Assembly: GCF_002101395.1 (NCBI RefSeq)
Contig: NZ_CP019706.1
Coordinates: 3,162,001-3,226,000, forward strand
Direction of reading: 5' to 3'
Origin: Pantoea alhagi
Lineage (GTDB): Bacteria > Pseudomonadota > Gammaproteobacteria > Enterobacterales > Enterobacteriaceae
Length of the DNA: 64,000 nt
This document shows positions 32,579 through 41,251 of this stretch, in pieces (the first letter of the stretch is position 1; every line of letters starts with the position of its first letter). Position numbers and translations under genes: made by a program. The notes under the pieces were generated by a model that saw only the letters and a program-made list of their open reading frames with translations, was not told the origin of the DNA and ran no database searches.

Positions 32579-33307
32579 GTGAAATATCTGTTTGCTGCCG
32601 TTGGCAGTGGTGCCTCAAATACGTGCCGAATTGATCGCCGAAGCTCTGACTACCGCGCATATCAGCATCAGGATAGGGGAGACGGTGAGGATTTTACAGC
32701 CTGGCTCAATCGTGAGCGGCTCCCCACTGATGAGTTTGATATAGAAAGTAGCTGTGATGCTTCCGGTTTTATCAAAGGTGATAAAGAACGCTGGAGCCTT
32801 AGCGAAAATGTCCACGGAATTAAAAATCTACCAGTAATCCTCTACAACAAACAAACGCTGATGACCTTGCAGAAGGATGAACTGCTAAGAGAAAGTGTCT
32901 CGGGGGTAGGTAGTACCGATCTTAGTCGTTTTGTTTATGGAGATACCTCTTTTTCCTTCTATGAAGTGATGGAAGCGATTTTCATTAGCGGTTTGTTCTT
33001 CCATACCCCAGGTGTTGCTACAAACTGTTTTGACGGGTTAAAAAACAGTTTTGATGGACTGGAAAATGAGGCGCTGAAGGAGAATGAATCTGATCTTACC
33101 GACAGTGAAGAAGAGAAACAGCTAAAAGTAGAAGTTGCCGAGGGAGCTTTTGAGTCCCTGGTTACCCATATGGAGTTTGAAACCGAAAACTGGCGGCTTA
33201 TCAAGAAACAATGCCAAAAAGAGGGGTTCTTTGCCTGTCAGGATTGGGGTTATTACACCGGCAAAGCCGCCGGAGTTGCGCTTGTGTGGAGTGATTTGCC
33301 GGAATAG
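32579..33307 (+). CDS. Hypothetical protein, 242 residues
   Basis: No family recognised. The frame opens with a GTG and no convincing ribosome site. The first about 50 residues (rich in R, D and S) look unlike the rest. From about residue 50 the composition is normal for a soluble acidic protein: SENVHGIKNLPVILYNKQTLM, GDTSFSFYEVMEAIFISGLFFHTPG, then a run of Glu and Lys (DSEEEKQLKVEVAEGAFESLV) that may be coiled. An alternative frame is open at 32583-32740, so a frameshift or a different start inside the gene is possible. It is divergent from the iron operon and followed by 650 bases of apparently decayed DNA. Confidence 0.45.
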   Translation: MKYLFAAVGSGASNTCRIDRRSSDYRAYQHQDRGDGEDFTAWLNRERLPTDEFDIESSCDASGFIKGDKERWSLSENVHGIKNLPVILYNKQTLMTLQKDELLRESVSGVGSTDLSRFVYGDTSFSFYEVMEAIFISGLFFHTPGVATNCFDGLKNSFDGLENEALKENESDLTDSEEEKQLKVEVAEGAFESLVTHMEFETENWRLIKKQCQKEGFFACQDWGYYTGKAAGVALVWSDLPE

Positions 33308-33958
33308 CAGTGGCGTTTAAGTTGTTATCGATTTCTATAATGATTTTGAGGCAGAGGTTGAATTTATGTCACTGTTTCAGCAAGGAGAAAGGATCTCCAG
33401 CTATTAATTTGATATAACAGCATGGAGACTGAAAGAGAAAAGCCAAGGTGAGCTTTATCATGGACAATGTCGCACCTACATCGCAGCAGTGTACTAGCCC
33501 ATTAAGCTGCATACTGTTAAAAATCAGTAAATACCAGCCGAATCTGCATCTTACCCCTAATGAGTTTAGTTTGTAGTGATCAACTAAATCTGGCCTTCGC
33601 GTTATCGCTGATGTCCTTCCGGCGCAGCCTGGATACGGAAGCTGCGCCGCATTTCGTTTATCTGATCCGTCATAATCCTTTGAACCGCGAAAACAGTTTT
33701 CTATTATCGACCTTCTTACCACGAATTAAGCTCCCGCCTGCACGAAATGTTTCATGACCTGAAAGAAGCGCCTGATGTATCAGGATGGTCGCCTTTTTAC
33801 CGGCAATGCCGCCTTTGAAAACTGCCGGATCTGTCCTTCGATGGATTAAGGCTTTCTTCACGCTTTCTTACGCTAAGGAAATCACAATGAATCTGATGAA
33901 TAATTGTGCATCGCCTGCCGTAGATGTTATATTAAAATATAATATTCGGAGGTGCTCT
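33308..33958. other. Gene-free interval with apparently decayed sequence
   Basis: 650 bases with short open stretches in several frames but no intact gene. A plausible remnant is the frame at about 33690-33810 on the plus strand, which would read ...LSSRLHEMFHDLKEAPDVSGW before a stop. I cannot name a parent gene. Together with the pemK relic downstream it marks this as a site of gene turnover. Confidence 0.45.
33927..33942. promoter_or_regulatory. Inverted repeat TTATATT-AA-AATATAA, probable PemI operator
   Basis: A perfect 7-bp inverted repeat ending 16 bases before the pemI start. Antitoxins of this type bind AT-rich palindromes over their own promoter; the sequence also supplies a TATAAT-like -10 element. 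Confidence 0.65.
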
Positions 33959-34216
33959 ATGTATACAACTCGTCTGAAAAAGGTTGGCGGATCTATCATG
34001 CTGGCGGTTCCTCCCGCCGTGCTGAAAACGCTGGAGCTGTCGACGGACAGCGAAGTGGGTATGACCATTGATAATGGCTGCCTGATTATTGAACCCCAGA
34101 AACGGCCCCGTTATTCGCTTGAAGAACTGCTGGCGCAGTGCGATCCACACGCCGAAGTGAGTGAAGAGGATCGGGAATGGATTGATGCGCCTGCGGTGGG
34201 CAAGGAGATCCTGTAG
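33959..34216 (+). CDS. pemI: PemI antitoxin (MazE/AbrB-type)
   Basis: 85 residues from the ATG at 33959, with GGAGG eight bases before it; a longer frame from 33785 crosses the promoter and is rejected. It matches plasmid R100 PemI throughout as I recall it: MYTTRLKKVGGSIMLAVPPAVL, EVGMTIDNGCLIIEPQKRP, YSLEELLAQCDPHAE and the C-terminal toxin-binding tail. The N-terminal swapped-hairpin domain binds the operator; the tail covers the PemK active site. Its stop codon touches the pemK start, the usual order antitoxin then toxin. Confidence 0.95.
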   Translation: MYTTRLKKVGGSIMLAVPPAVLKTLELSTDSEVGMTIDNGCLIIEPQKRPRYSLEELLAQCDPHAEVSEEDREWIDAPAVGKEIL

Positions 34217-34549
34217 ATGGACAGAGGGGAAATCTGGCTCGTTTCACTGGATCCGATTGCCGGCCACGAACAAAGCGGAAAACGTCCGGTGCTTATCGTA
34301 TCGAAGGCATCGTTTAACAAGCTGACCCGGCTACCTGTTGTTGTTCCCGTCACCAGCGGCGGAAACTTCGCCCGCGCAGCCGGTTTTACCGTTTCACTGG
34401 CCGACGCGGGAACAAAAACAACGGGTGTTATACGCTGCGACCAGCCCAGAACCATTGATATGGTAGCCCGCAACGGCAAACGGCTGGAACGGATACCTGA
34501 AAGTATCGTGAATGAAGTGCTGGCCAGACTGGAAGCAATCCTTATCTGA
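34217..34549 (+). CDS. pemK: PemK toxin, sequence-specific mRNA endoribonuclease
   Basis: 110 residues, the full family length. MDRGEIWLVSLDPIAGHEQSGKRPVLIVS at the start, VVVPVTSGGNFARAAGF, TTGVIRCDQPRTIDM and the C-terminal helix are as in R100 PemK. The Arg, Thr and Asp/Glu residues of the RNA-cleaving pocket are present, so the toxin looks functional. It is translated directly from the end of pemI with no gap (TAGATG). PemK cuts mRNA at UAH-type sites when PemI is degraded. Chromosomal copies act in stress response or as addiction modules of former elements. A decayed second copy follows 60 bases later. Confidence 0.95.
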   Translation: MDRGEIWLVSLDPIAGHEQSGKRPVLIVSKASFNKLTRLPVVVPVTSGGNFARAAGFTVSLADAGTKTTGVIRCDQPRTIDMVARNGKRLERIPESIVNEVLARLEAILI

Positions 34550-34609
34550 TGCTTTCTATGTTAAACCGATGGTAGCGCTTTCGCTGCGCTGTTTTTTGAT
34601 CACCCTGGC

Positions 34610-34867
34610 GCTCAGGCATCGTTCGCAGCCCCGTCAAAATTTAGCTACCTTTTGTTGTTCCCATCACCCACCAGCGGCAGAAACTTTATCCGCGCAGCGC
34701 GTTTTGCCGTTTTGCTGGAGAGGTAGGAATAAAAAACGGGCGTAATTTGTTGTAAGTATCCCAGAACCGTTGAGATGGAAGCCTTGAGCAGCAAGCGTCT
34801 GGGACCTGTTTCTGATGCTATCGTGAATGAAGTGATGGTCAGCTGGCAAGCCATTCTGAGCCGATGT
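34610..34867 (+). pseudogene. Decayed second copy of pemK
   Basis: DNA from about 34610 to 34867 aligns by eye with 34308-34549 of pemK. Shared blocks are GGCATCGTT, TTGTTGTTCCC, ACCAGCGGC, CCCAGAACC(A/G)TTGA and CTATCGTGAATGAAGTG. Several small insertions and deletions break the frame (for example an in-frame TAG at about 34724), and the 5' third is missing or unrecognisable. It is therefore a relic of a second toxin gene, with its antitoxin lost. It ends 70 bases before tRNA-Asn 2. Confidence 0.8.
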
Positions 34868-34897
34868 TTTTGATGTGATTGATAGAATTACAACAGC

Positions 34898-34929
34898 AAA
34901 AAGCCCGCTCAGGTTTCCCTGAGCGGGCT
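34898..34929 (-). terminator. Intrinsic terminator of tRNA-Asn 2
   Basis: Same 11-bp stem, loop and T run as behind tRNA-Asn 1. Confidence 0.9.
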
Positions 34930-34939
34930 TCTCTAAATA

Positions 34940-35015
34940 TGGCTCCTCTGACTGGACTCGAACCAGTGACATACGGATTAACAGTCCGCCGTTCTACCGA
35001 CTGAACTACAGAGGA
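34940..35015 (-). tRNA. tRNA-Asn (anticodon GTT)
   Basis: Identical in all 76 bases to the copy at 2972-3047. In E. coli one of the asn tRNA genes likewise lies just upstream of yeeO. Confidence 0.98.
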
Positions 35016-35295
35016 ATCGTGTGAACGGGGCGCATATTACTGATTTTCCGCCTGGTGTCAAAACCCTTTTTTCACCCTGCGATGCTGTTTGCAGAAAGCA
35101 TAATCAGTTTGCTGTAATAACCAGCAAAAATGGTCGCAGTTGATGCTTTTCCCGGCGATCAGGGCGCTGGCTCCTGGCAAAATTTGGCGTATGATCCCGG
35201 CAGGATGAAAACGCGGTGAGCGGGGCAGCGGTGAAAACTGAAGTTGTAATAAAGCGTTAAACCGTAACGGAAAGATTTTGCATAATTGCTAACCA

Positions 35296-36792
35296 TTGCC
35301 CATCATCATTACTCTCACCTCCATTAAAGTCATCGGGTCGATCTTGCAAACTTTAATCGTCAAACTGCGACGCGCCATTGAAGGCACGGCGTGGTATCCC
35401 AAACGGCGTTCTTATCGGGTGCTGTTCTGGCGTGAAATCACGCCGCTGGCGGTGCCCATTTTTATTGAAAATCTCTGCGTACTGCTGATGGGCGTGCTGA
35501 GTACCTTTCTTGTCAGCTGGCTGGGCAAAGAGGCGATGGCGGGCGTTGGGCTGGCCGACAGCTTCAATATGGTGGTGATCTCCTTTTTTGCGGCAGTGGA
35601 TTTAGGGACAACGGTAGTGGTGGCGTTCAGCCTCGGCAAGCGTGACGGGGAGCGTGCCCGAGCGGCGACCCGGCAGTCGCTGGCGCTGATGACGGTGTTG
35701 TCTCTGCTGCTGGTAGGCGTGATCGAATTCTATGGTCACGTGATTATTGACGGCATCGCAGGCCGCGCCTCGCCGGAGGTAAAAGCGCTGGCGCTGAGCT
35801 ATCTGCAAATGTCGGCATGGAGCTACCCGGCAGCGGCTATCACGCTCATCGGCAGCGGCGCGCTGCGCGGAGCGGGCAATACCAAAATCCCGATGTTGAT
35901 TAACGGCGGGATGAATATCCTTAATATCGTTATCAGTGGCGTGCTGATTTATGGCTGCTTCTCATGGGAAGGGCTGGGTTTTATCGGCGCCGGACTGGGG
36001 CTGACCATCACGCGCTATATCGGCGCGATTGGCATCATTGTGGTGCTGATGGTGGGCTTTACCCCAGCGTTACGCATTCCGCTGCGCAGCTATTTTAGCC
36101 GCTGGAACAGCAAGATCCTGATGGAAGTCTTAGGGATTGGTGTCCCCGCCAGTATTGAATCCGTGCTGTTTAACGGCGGTAAGCTGTTGACGCAGGTGTT
36201 TGTGGCCGGAATGGGCACCAGTGAAATTGCCGGTAACTTTATCGCTTTTTCTATTGCTTCGCTGATTAACCTGCCGGGTAATGCGCTCGGGTCCGCATCG
36301 ACCATTATTGTGGGAACGCGGCTGGGTAAAAATCAGATTGGTCAGGCGACGCGCCAGCTAAAATATATTTTCTGGCTGGCCACCTTTGGCCTGTGCGTGC
36401 TGGCCTTCCTTTCCGTGCCTTTTGCCGGACTGCTGGCGCGTTTTTATACCAGCGATGCGGATGTTATTGAAGTTGTGAAACATCTGGTCTGGCTGAATGC
36501 CGCCTGTATGCCAATTTGGGCCGCTTCATGGGTATTACCGGCCGGGCTGAAAGGCGCACGCGATGCGCGTTACACCATGTATGTTTCTATGCTCAGCATG
36601 TGGGGCGCGCGCGTGGTCGCCGGTTATCTGTTGGGGATCGTGTTGGGAATGGGGGTCGTGGGCGTCTGGCTGGGGATGTTCCTTGACTGGCTGGTGCGCG
36701 GCATCTTCTTCTGGAGACGTTTGATCAGCGGCAAGTGGCTGCAAAAATATCGACCGGTTGCTGACCCAAAACGGATAGTGAGTAAGAGATAG
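35296..36792 (+). CDS. yeeO: YeeO-like MATE family efflux protein
   Basis: 498 residues, about 12 transmembrane helices in two halves. Half 1 has ITPLAVPIFIENLCVLLMGVLSTFLVSWLG and GSGALRGAGNTKIPM. Half 2 has GVPASIESVLFNGGKLLTQVFVAGMGT and LPAGLKGARDARYTM. This is the MATE multidrug/toxin exporter fold. E. coli YeeO (about 547 residues) exports FMN/FAD and dipeptides; position beside a tRNA-Asn gene supports orthology. The start is uncertain: the frame opens at a TTG (35296) without a clear ribosome site, and the polar 35-residue N-terminus could be shorter. Cation-coupled antiport at the inner membrane. Confidence 0.85.
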   Translation: MPIIITLTSIKVIGSILQTLIVKLRRAIEGTAWYPKRRSYRVLFWREITPLAVPIFIENLCVLLMGVLSTFLVSWLGKEAMAGVGLADSFNMVVISFFAAVDLGTTVVVAFSLGKRDGERARAATRQSLALMTVLSLLLVGVIEFYGHVIIDGIAGRASPEVKALALSYLQMSAWSYPAAAITLIGSGALRGAGNTKIPMLINGGMNILNIVISGVLIYGCFSWEGLGFIGAGLGLTITRYIGAIGIIVVLMVGFTPALRIPLRSYFSRWNSKILMEVLGIGVPASIESVLFNGGKLLTQVFVAGMGTSEIAGNFIAFSIASLINLPGNALGSASTIIVGTRLGKNQIGQATRQLKYIFWLATFGLCVLAFLSVPFAGLLARFYTSDADVIEVVKHLVWLNAACMPIWAASWVLPAGLKGARDARYTMYVSMLSMWGARVVAGYLLGIVLGMGVVGVWLGMFLDWLVRGIFFWRRLISGKWLQKYRPVADPKRIVSKR

Positions 36793-36873
36793 CGCAGCAA
36801 GGCACCGGCCAGAGCGATCGTTCAGTGATAATGTGTAAGAAATGCCCGCTTAAGCCGGGCTATCGATGCCAGT

Positions 36874-36901
36874 AAAAAGCCCTGCACTGCAGGGCTTTTT
36901 T
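36874..36901. terminator. Bidirectional intrinsic terminator after yeeO
   Basis: AAAAAGCCCTGCA-C-TGCAGGGCTTTTTT, perfect stem with A and T runs, between convergent yeeO and the PNPOx-like gene. Confidence 0.92.
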
Positions 36902-36923
36902 ATATGCGAAGAAAGCGGGCCGT

Positions 36924-37421
36924 TTACTCCAGCGACGACAGCATATGGCGTTGCGCCTGCCAGCGTGCTGCCGTTTTTTCCGCATCGTGAATTTTAAAGG
37001 TAACGCCGGTCGCGACCTCGGCGTAGTCGGAGCGATGCACCATGATATTGCCGATATCGATCTCAAATACCGCCAGGTTCAGATCGGTCTCGTTTTCAGC
37101 AATCTGAATCGCGCGCCCACGCATCTCAATAATGCCTTTATCATAGGCAAGTGCCACTGAAAGACGTCCATCGCGCCGCAGATTTTCGGTGGTGTGAGAA
37201 TCGGGCCACAGGGCAACACGTAATGTCTGACGATCTATGGCGAACACTTCGCCCAGGCTAAGCTGAGCGGCATGCGGCCAGCCATCGGCATCAACGGTAG
37301 AGAGACGCACAGCCTCGTTCACCGCCTGCGGCTTGATTTCGCCGCGCAGCCGGTTAAACACTGCTTCGGGTAATTCCACAATCGGTTCGGGACGGGTGTA
37401 AACCTCGCTTTCACTTTCCAT
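36924..37421 (-). CDS. Pyridoxamine 5'-phosphate oxidase-like FMN-binding protein
   Basis: 165 residues from the ATG at 37421, with GGAGG just before it; eight extra residues upstream are not conserved. The split-barrel flavin-binding fold is suggested by AVRLSTVDADGWPHAAQLSLGEVFAID, LRVALWPDSHTTENLRRDGRLSVAL and the dimer-contact strand GIIEMRGRAIQI. Such proteins bind FMN or haem and reduce small substrates; it is not PdxH, which is longer and has a different C-terminus. Monocistronic, with its own LysR neighbour only by chance of position. Confidence 0.75.
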   Translation of the reverse strand: MESESEVYTRPEPIVELPEAVFNRLRGEIKPQAVNEAVRLSTVDADGWPHAAQLSLGEVFAIDRQTLRVALWPDSHTTENLRRDGRLSVALAYDKGIIEMRGRAIQIAENETDLNLAVFEIDIGNIMVHRSDYAEVATGVTFKIHDAEKTAARWQAQRHMLSSLE

Positions 37422-37505
37422 GATGCCTCCATAAGGGTTTTGCAACGTAACCCACAGTATAGACGGTTGCGGTAGAGGCGCGCGGTTCGCTTCTCTTTAA
37501 CCGGA

Positions 37506-38408
37506 TCAGCGGGCGCTTACGCTCTCCAGCTGGCTGGTCAAAAACGAGAGAAACAGATTCAGGGCGGCGCTGCGTGGTCTGCCTGCCACCGTTTGCAGTT
37601 GTAGCGTGCGCTGGCTAAGCTGATCGACGCCGGTCGACTTCATGATCAGTCCGTCGGTCTCAGCGCCACAGAGCAGGGTAAAATGGCTGCACAGGGTGAT
37701 TGCCTGCGGCGTATGACGCAAGAAATGATACAGCGCGGAAAAATTATCACAGGTCAGCACCGGTTCGATAATGCTGCCGCTCATCTGACACGAGAGATCG
37801 AACAGCTGACGCACAGTGGTGTTCTGCTCCGGCAGCGCCAGCGGCCAGACACCCAGCTCGGCCAGATTAATTGGCCTGTTGGCCAACGGATGCGTTTGGT
37901 GCATGACCAACAACACCGGCGCCGGCCATGAGGCGATCACTTCCACATCACGCTCCGGATGCAGGCTGAACTGCAACGCCAGATCGCATTCACCGGCGCG
38001 TACCTGCTCAGCCACGCTCTGGCTGCTGGTGACCTTTAGCGAAAAGTGCACCGCTGGATTTTCTGCGCGAAAGTCGGCTAACAGGCGGGGCAGCAAACTG
38101 AAGGCCAGCCCATCGGTGCAGGCGATGCGAATATGGGCGCGGCGCACCGCCTGTAATCCTTTGATCTCCGCTACGGCATATTCCATATCCAGCAGGCTTT
38201 TACGAACGTGGCGCGCGAAAATCTCGCCCGCTTCGGTTAATACCATGCCGCGCGCATGGCGTCGGAAAAGCGGCACGCCCACCTGCGCTTCCAGCCGCTG
38301 TATCTGTCTGCTGATAGCGGAGGTAGCGACAAACAGCTGTTCGCTGGCGGCACTGAGCGAACCTGCGGCCGCCACCGCCAGAAAATAACGGATTTCACTG
38401 CTGAGCAT
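37506..38408 (-). CDS. LysR-type regulator of the divergent peptidase/MFS operon
   Basis: 300 residues from the ATG at 38408 (an upstream frame adds 20 charged residues without family match). Winged helix-turn-helix: RYFLAVAAAGSLSAASEQLFVATSAISRQIQRLE. The C-terminal part is the usual two-lobed coinducer domain. Divergent from the M20/MFS pair across 150 bases, the classical LysR arrangement, so it likely controls that pair with a coinducer related to the peptidase substrate. The family member is not known to me by name. Confidence 0.88.
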   Translation of the reverse strand: MLSSEIRYFLAVAAAGSLSAASEQLFVATSAISRQIQRLEAQVGVPLFRRHARGMVLTEAGEIFARHVRKSLLDMEYAVAEIKGLQAVRRAHIRIACTDGLAFSLLPRLLADFRAENPAVHFSLKVTSSQSVAEQVRAGECDLALQFSLHPERDVEVIASWPAPVLLVMHQTHPLANRPINLAELGVWPLALPEQNTTVRQLFDLSCQMSGSIIEPVLTCDNFSALYHFLRHTPQAITLCSHFTLLCGAETDGLIMKSTGVDQLSQRTLQLQTVAGRPRSAALNLFLSFLTSQLESVSAR

Positions 38409-38558
38409 GTTGGCATCCTTCCTGTGCTTGCCTCTTTTTTGGGCAGTATAGCGTTGCTTTAAAAGCAAACCGAGCGTTCAAAATTGATAATTGTGGCAAA
38501 GCCTGAAAAAGGTAAAGTCAAAAGAAAACGACAAAACCAATAACAACGGCAGGCAAAC

Positions 38559-39980
38559 ATGACGGCAGAACAGGCAGTAACAGGGGCGACCGACTATTTT
38601 GACAGCGGGCAATTTCAACGGCTGCTGGCGCGCCGGGTCGCGTTAATGACGGAGAGCCAGCGCGACGACCGTGATGCGCTATTGGCTCACTATCTTGATG
38701 CGGAAATCGCGCCTCAGCTGGCCGCGCTGGGTTTTAACTTGCACCGGCTGGATAACCCGGTTGTGGCGCATCGTCCTTTTCTGATCGCGACGCGTATTGA
38801 AGATAGCGCCTTGCCAACGCTGCTCTGCTACGGGCATGGCGATGTGGTCTTCGGCGACGATGAAAACTGGCGCCAGGGGCTTTCGCCCTGGCAGCTGCAG
38901 GAGGAGGGCGATCGCTGGTACGGACGCGGCAGCGCTGATAACAAAGGCCAACACGCGATTAACCTGGCGGCGCTGGAGCAGGTCTTTCACGCGCGCGGCG
39001 GCCAGCTGGGCTTTAACTGTAAGATCTTATTTGAGATGGGCGAAGAGATCAGCTCGCCGGGACTGGCGGAGATTTGTCAGCAGCAGGCGGAGCTGCTTAG
39101 CGCCGATCTTTTTATCGCTTCTGACGGCCCGCGCCTGAATGCGGAACGGCCGACGCTGTTTTTAGGATCGCGCGGCTGCGTTAATTTTCGTCTTACCATC
39201 CATGCGCGTGATAACGCCTACCACTCCGGTAACTGGGGTGGTCTGTTAAGCAATCCCGGCACCCAACTGGCTAACGCTATCGCCTGTCTGGTCAATCAGC
39301 AGGGGCAGCTGCGCGTTGCGGCGCTCAGGCCCGATTCTCTGAGCGACAGCGTACGCCAGATACTCAGTGATATTGAGGTGGGTGGTACGCCGGGCGATCC
39401 GGCCATCGACGCCGACTGGGGCGAGGAGGGATTAACGCCGACCGAGCGGCTATATGGCTGGAACACGCTGGAAGTGCTGTCGATGCTGACCGGCAATCCG
39501 GCGCGGCCGATGAATGCTATTCCCGGCTCCGCCACCGCCGTTTGCCAGTTGCGCTTTGTGGTCGGCACCGATTGGGAAAATCTGGTTGCGCATATTCAGG
39601 CGCACCTTCAGCAGCACGGGTTTAGCAACGTAGAAGTGAGCTTTATGCGCGGATCGCCCGCGACACGTCTCGATCCACGCGATCCGCTGGTTGACTGGGC
39701 GCTGGGCATTATGGCGCAGAGCAGCGGCAAAAAGCCCGTGCTGTTGCCCAACCTCGGCGGCTCGCTGCCCAATGAGGTGTTCTCTGATATCCTCGGCCTG
39801 CCTACGCTGTGGGTGCCGCATTCTTATCCCGCCTGTGGCCAGCACGGGGTGAATGAACATATGCTGAAATCGATCGCGCGCGAAGGGTTGCAGATAATGA
39901 CGCGGCTATTCTGGGATCTGGGAGAGCAGGGCAATGCCTTGCTGGCGCGTCGGCGCGCCTGGCAGAGGGCGGCATCATGA
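38559..39980 (+). CDS. M20 family metallopeptidase
   Basis: 473 residues. The dizinc site is complete: YGHGDVV (first His and Asp), GRGSADNKGQ (bridging Asp), EMGEEISSPG (catalytic and zinc Glu) and, at the C-terminus, PHSYPACGQHGVNEH (last His). The lid domain lies between about 195 and 330. This is an M20 dipeptidase or N-acyl-amino-acid amidohydrolase; the substrate is not given by sequence. No signal peptide, so it works in the cytoplasm on what the adjacent transporter imports. It overlaps that gene by four bases (ATGA). Confidence 0.9.
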   Translation: MTAEQAVTGATDYFDSGQFQRLLARRVALMTESQRDDRDALLAHYLDAEIAPQLAALGFNLHRLDNPVVAHRPFLIATRIEDSALPTLLCYGHGDVVFGDDENWRQGLSPWQLQEEGDRWYGRGSADNKGQHAINLAALEQVFHARGGQLGFNCKILFEMGEEISSPGLAEICQQQAELLSADLFIASDGPRLNAERPTLFLGSRGCVNFRLTIHARDNAYHSGNWGGLLSNPGTQLANAIACLVNQQGQLRVAALRPDSLSDSVRQILSDIEVGGTPGDPAIDADWGEEGLTPTERLYGWNTLEVLSMLTGNPARPMNAIPGSATAVCQLRFVVGTDWENLVAHIQAHLQQHGFSNVEVSFMRGSPATRLDPRDPLVDWALGIMAQSSGKKPVLLPNLGGSLPNEVFSDILGLPTLWVPHSYPACGQHGVNEHMLKSIAREGLQIMTRLFWDLGEQGNALLARRRAWQRAAS

Positions 39981-41251
39981 GCAACCTGAGCGCAGTACAT
40001 GATTCCGCAGCGGTAAAACCCAGCCTGCATAAAACCCTTTTTGCCACCTGTATCGGTAACGCGCTGGAGTGGTTCGATATCGCGGTATACGGCTTTTTCG
40101 CCAGCTATATCGCTCACGCCTTTTTCCCCGCCAGCGACGCTTCCGTTTCGTTGTTACTGACCTTCGGTAGCTTTGGGGTTTCGTTTTTGATCCGCCCGCT
40201 TGGCGCGCTGATATTAGGCAGCTATGCCGATCGGCACGGACGCAAAAAAGCGCTGCTGCTGTCGATCAACCTGATGATGCTGGGCGGGGCGATGATAACC
40301 CTGATGCCGGACTACGCCACCATTGGACTGGCGGCACCGCTGCTGATCCTCGCGGCGCGCCTGATTCAGGGCTTTTCCGCCGGCGGTGAATTTGGCAGCT
40401 CTACGGCTTTTCTGGTGGAGCATTTTCCAGAGCGGAAGGCCTTTATCGCCAGTTGGCAGTTCGCCACCCAGGGCGCCAGCACGCTAATGGCGTCGGCGTT
40501 TGGTCTCGGCCTGACGCAACTGCTTAGCGAAACGCAGATGATGGCGTGGGGATGGCGCATTCCTTTTGCCTTCGGCCTGTTGATCGGCCCGCTGGGGCTC
40601 TATATTCGTCGGCATGTGCCGGAGCCGGCAAGCTTTACGCCACAGGCCAGGTCTTCTGCGCCGTTGAAAACGCTTATGGGGCAGCAAAAAGAGCTGATGT
40701 TGTTGGCGGTTGGGCTGATGGTGATCTCAACAGCGGTCAATTACATGCTTAACTATATTCCCACCTACGCCACCAAAAGCCTGCATCTCTCCGGCAGCGT
40801 CGCGTTCAGCGCCACGCTGCTGGCGGGCGTGATCCTGACGGTGGTAACGCCGCTGATGGGGCTATGGGCCGAAAGAATCGGTCGCGCGCCGCTGTTGTGG
40901 GGAGCGCTGATTTTGCTGGCGCTGACGCTCTGGCCCGCCTTTCATTTTATGGTCAGTTATACCTCGCCGCTGAGCCTGATTCTGCTGGTAGGCTGGATGG
41001 CCTTTCTGAAATCGATTTACTTTTCGGCGGTGCCGTCGGTCATGGCGGATCTTTTCCCGGTGGCGACGCGCGCCAGTGGCATGGCGATAAGTTATAACGT
41101 GGCGGTTACCCTGTTTGGCGGCTTTGCGCCGCTGATCTGCACGTTGCTGATTCAGGCGACCGGCTCCAGCCTGGCGCCAGGTTACTATCTGATCCTGATG
41201 GCGCTGCTCAGCGGCGCGGCACTGTGGCGCAGCAGAACCTATCTGCGTTAA
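39977..41251 (+). CDS. MFS transporter, metabolite:H+ symporter (MHS) type
   Basis: 424 residues, 12 transmembrane helices. GNALEWFDIAVYGFFASYIAHAFF and GSYADRHGRKKAL are diagnostic for the MHS subfamily (ProP, ShiA, KgtP), which imports small organic acids, osmolytes or amino-acid derivatives with protons. Translationally coupled to the M20 peptidase gene, so it probably brings in that enzyme's substrate. E. coli has shiA in the equivalent neighbourhood, but this protein is tied to a peptidase and I would not call it ShiA. It ends before a strong terminator. Confidence 0.88.
   Translation: MSNLSAVHDSAAVKPSLHKTLFATCIGNALEWFDIAVYGFFASYIAHAFFPASDASVSLLLTFGSFGVSFLIRPLGALILGSYADRHGRKKALLLSINLMMLGGAMITLMPDYATIGLAAPLLILAARLIQGFSAGGEFGSSTAFLVEHFPERKAFIASWQFATQGASTLMASAFGLGLTQLLSETQMMAWGWRIPFAFGLLIGPLGLYIRRHVPEPASFTPQARSSAPLKTLMGQQKELMLLAVGLMVISTAVNYMLNYIPTYATKSLHLSGSVAFSATLLAGVILTVVTPLMGLWAERIGRAPLLWGALILLALTLWPAFHFMVSYTSPLSLILLVGWMAFLKSIYFSAVPSVMADLFPVATRASGMAISYNVAVTLFGGFAPLICTLLIQATGSSLAPGYYLILMALLSGAALWRSRTYLR

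Larger units (their letters stand above)
34896..35027. repeat. Direct repeat A2: tRNA-Asn copy with flanks
   Basis: 132 bases identical to 2928-3059, including terminator and tRNA; divergence begins at the first base beyond each end. Tandem orientation, 32 kb apart. Confidence 0.9.

Noticed and set aside
2972..35015. tRNA-flanked 32-kb segment as a genomic island
   Set aside because: No integrase is present and the segment holds core genes (nac, cbl, amn, mdtJI); repeats are whole tRNA genes, not att fragments.
37816..38388. 190-codon plus-strand open frame
   Set aside because: Antisense of the LysR regulator, with no family features.
38409..38558. Specific LysR T-N11-A operator
   Set aside because: Several candidates by chance in this AT-rich gap and none stands out.
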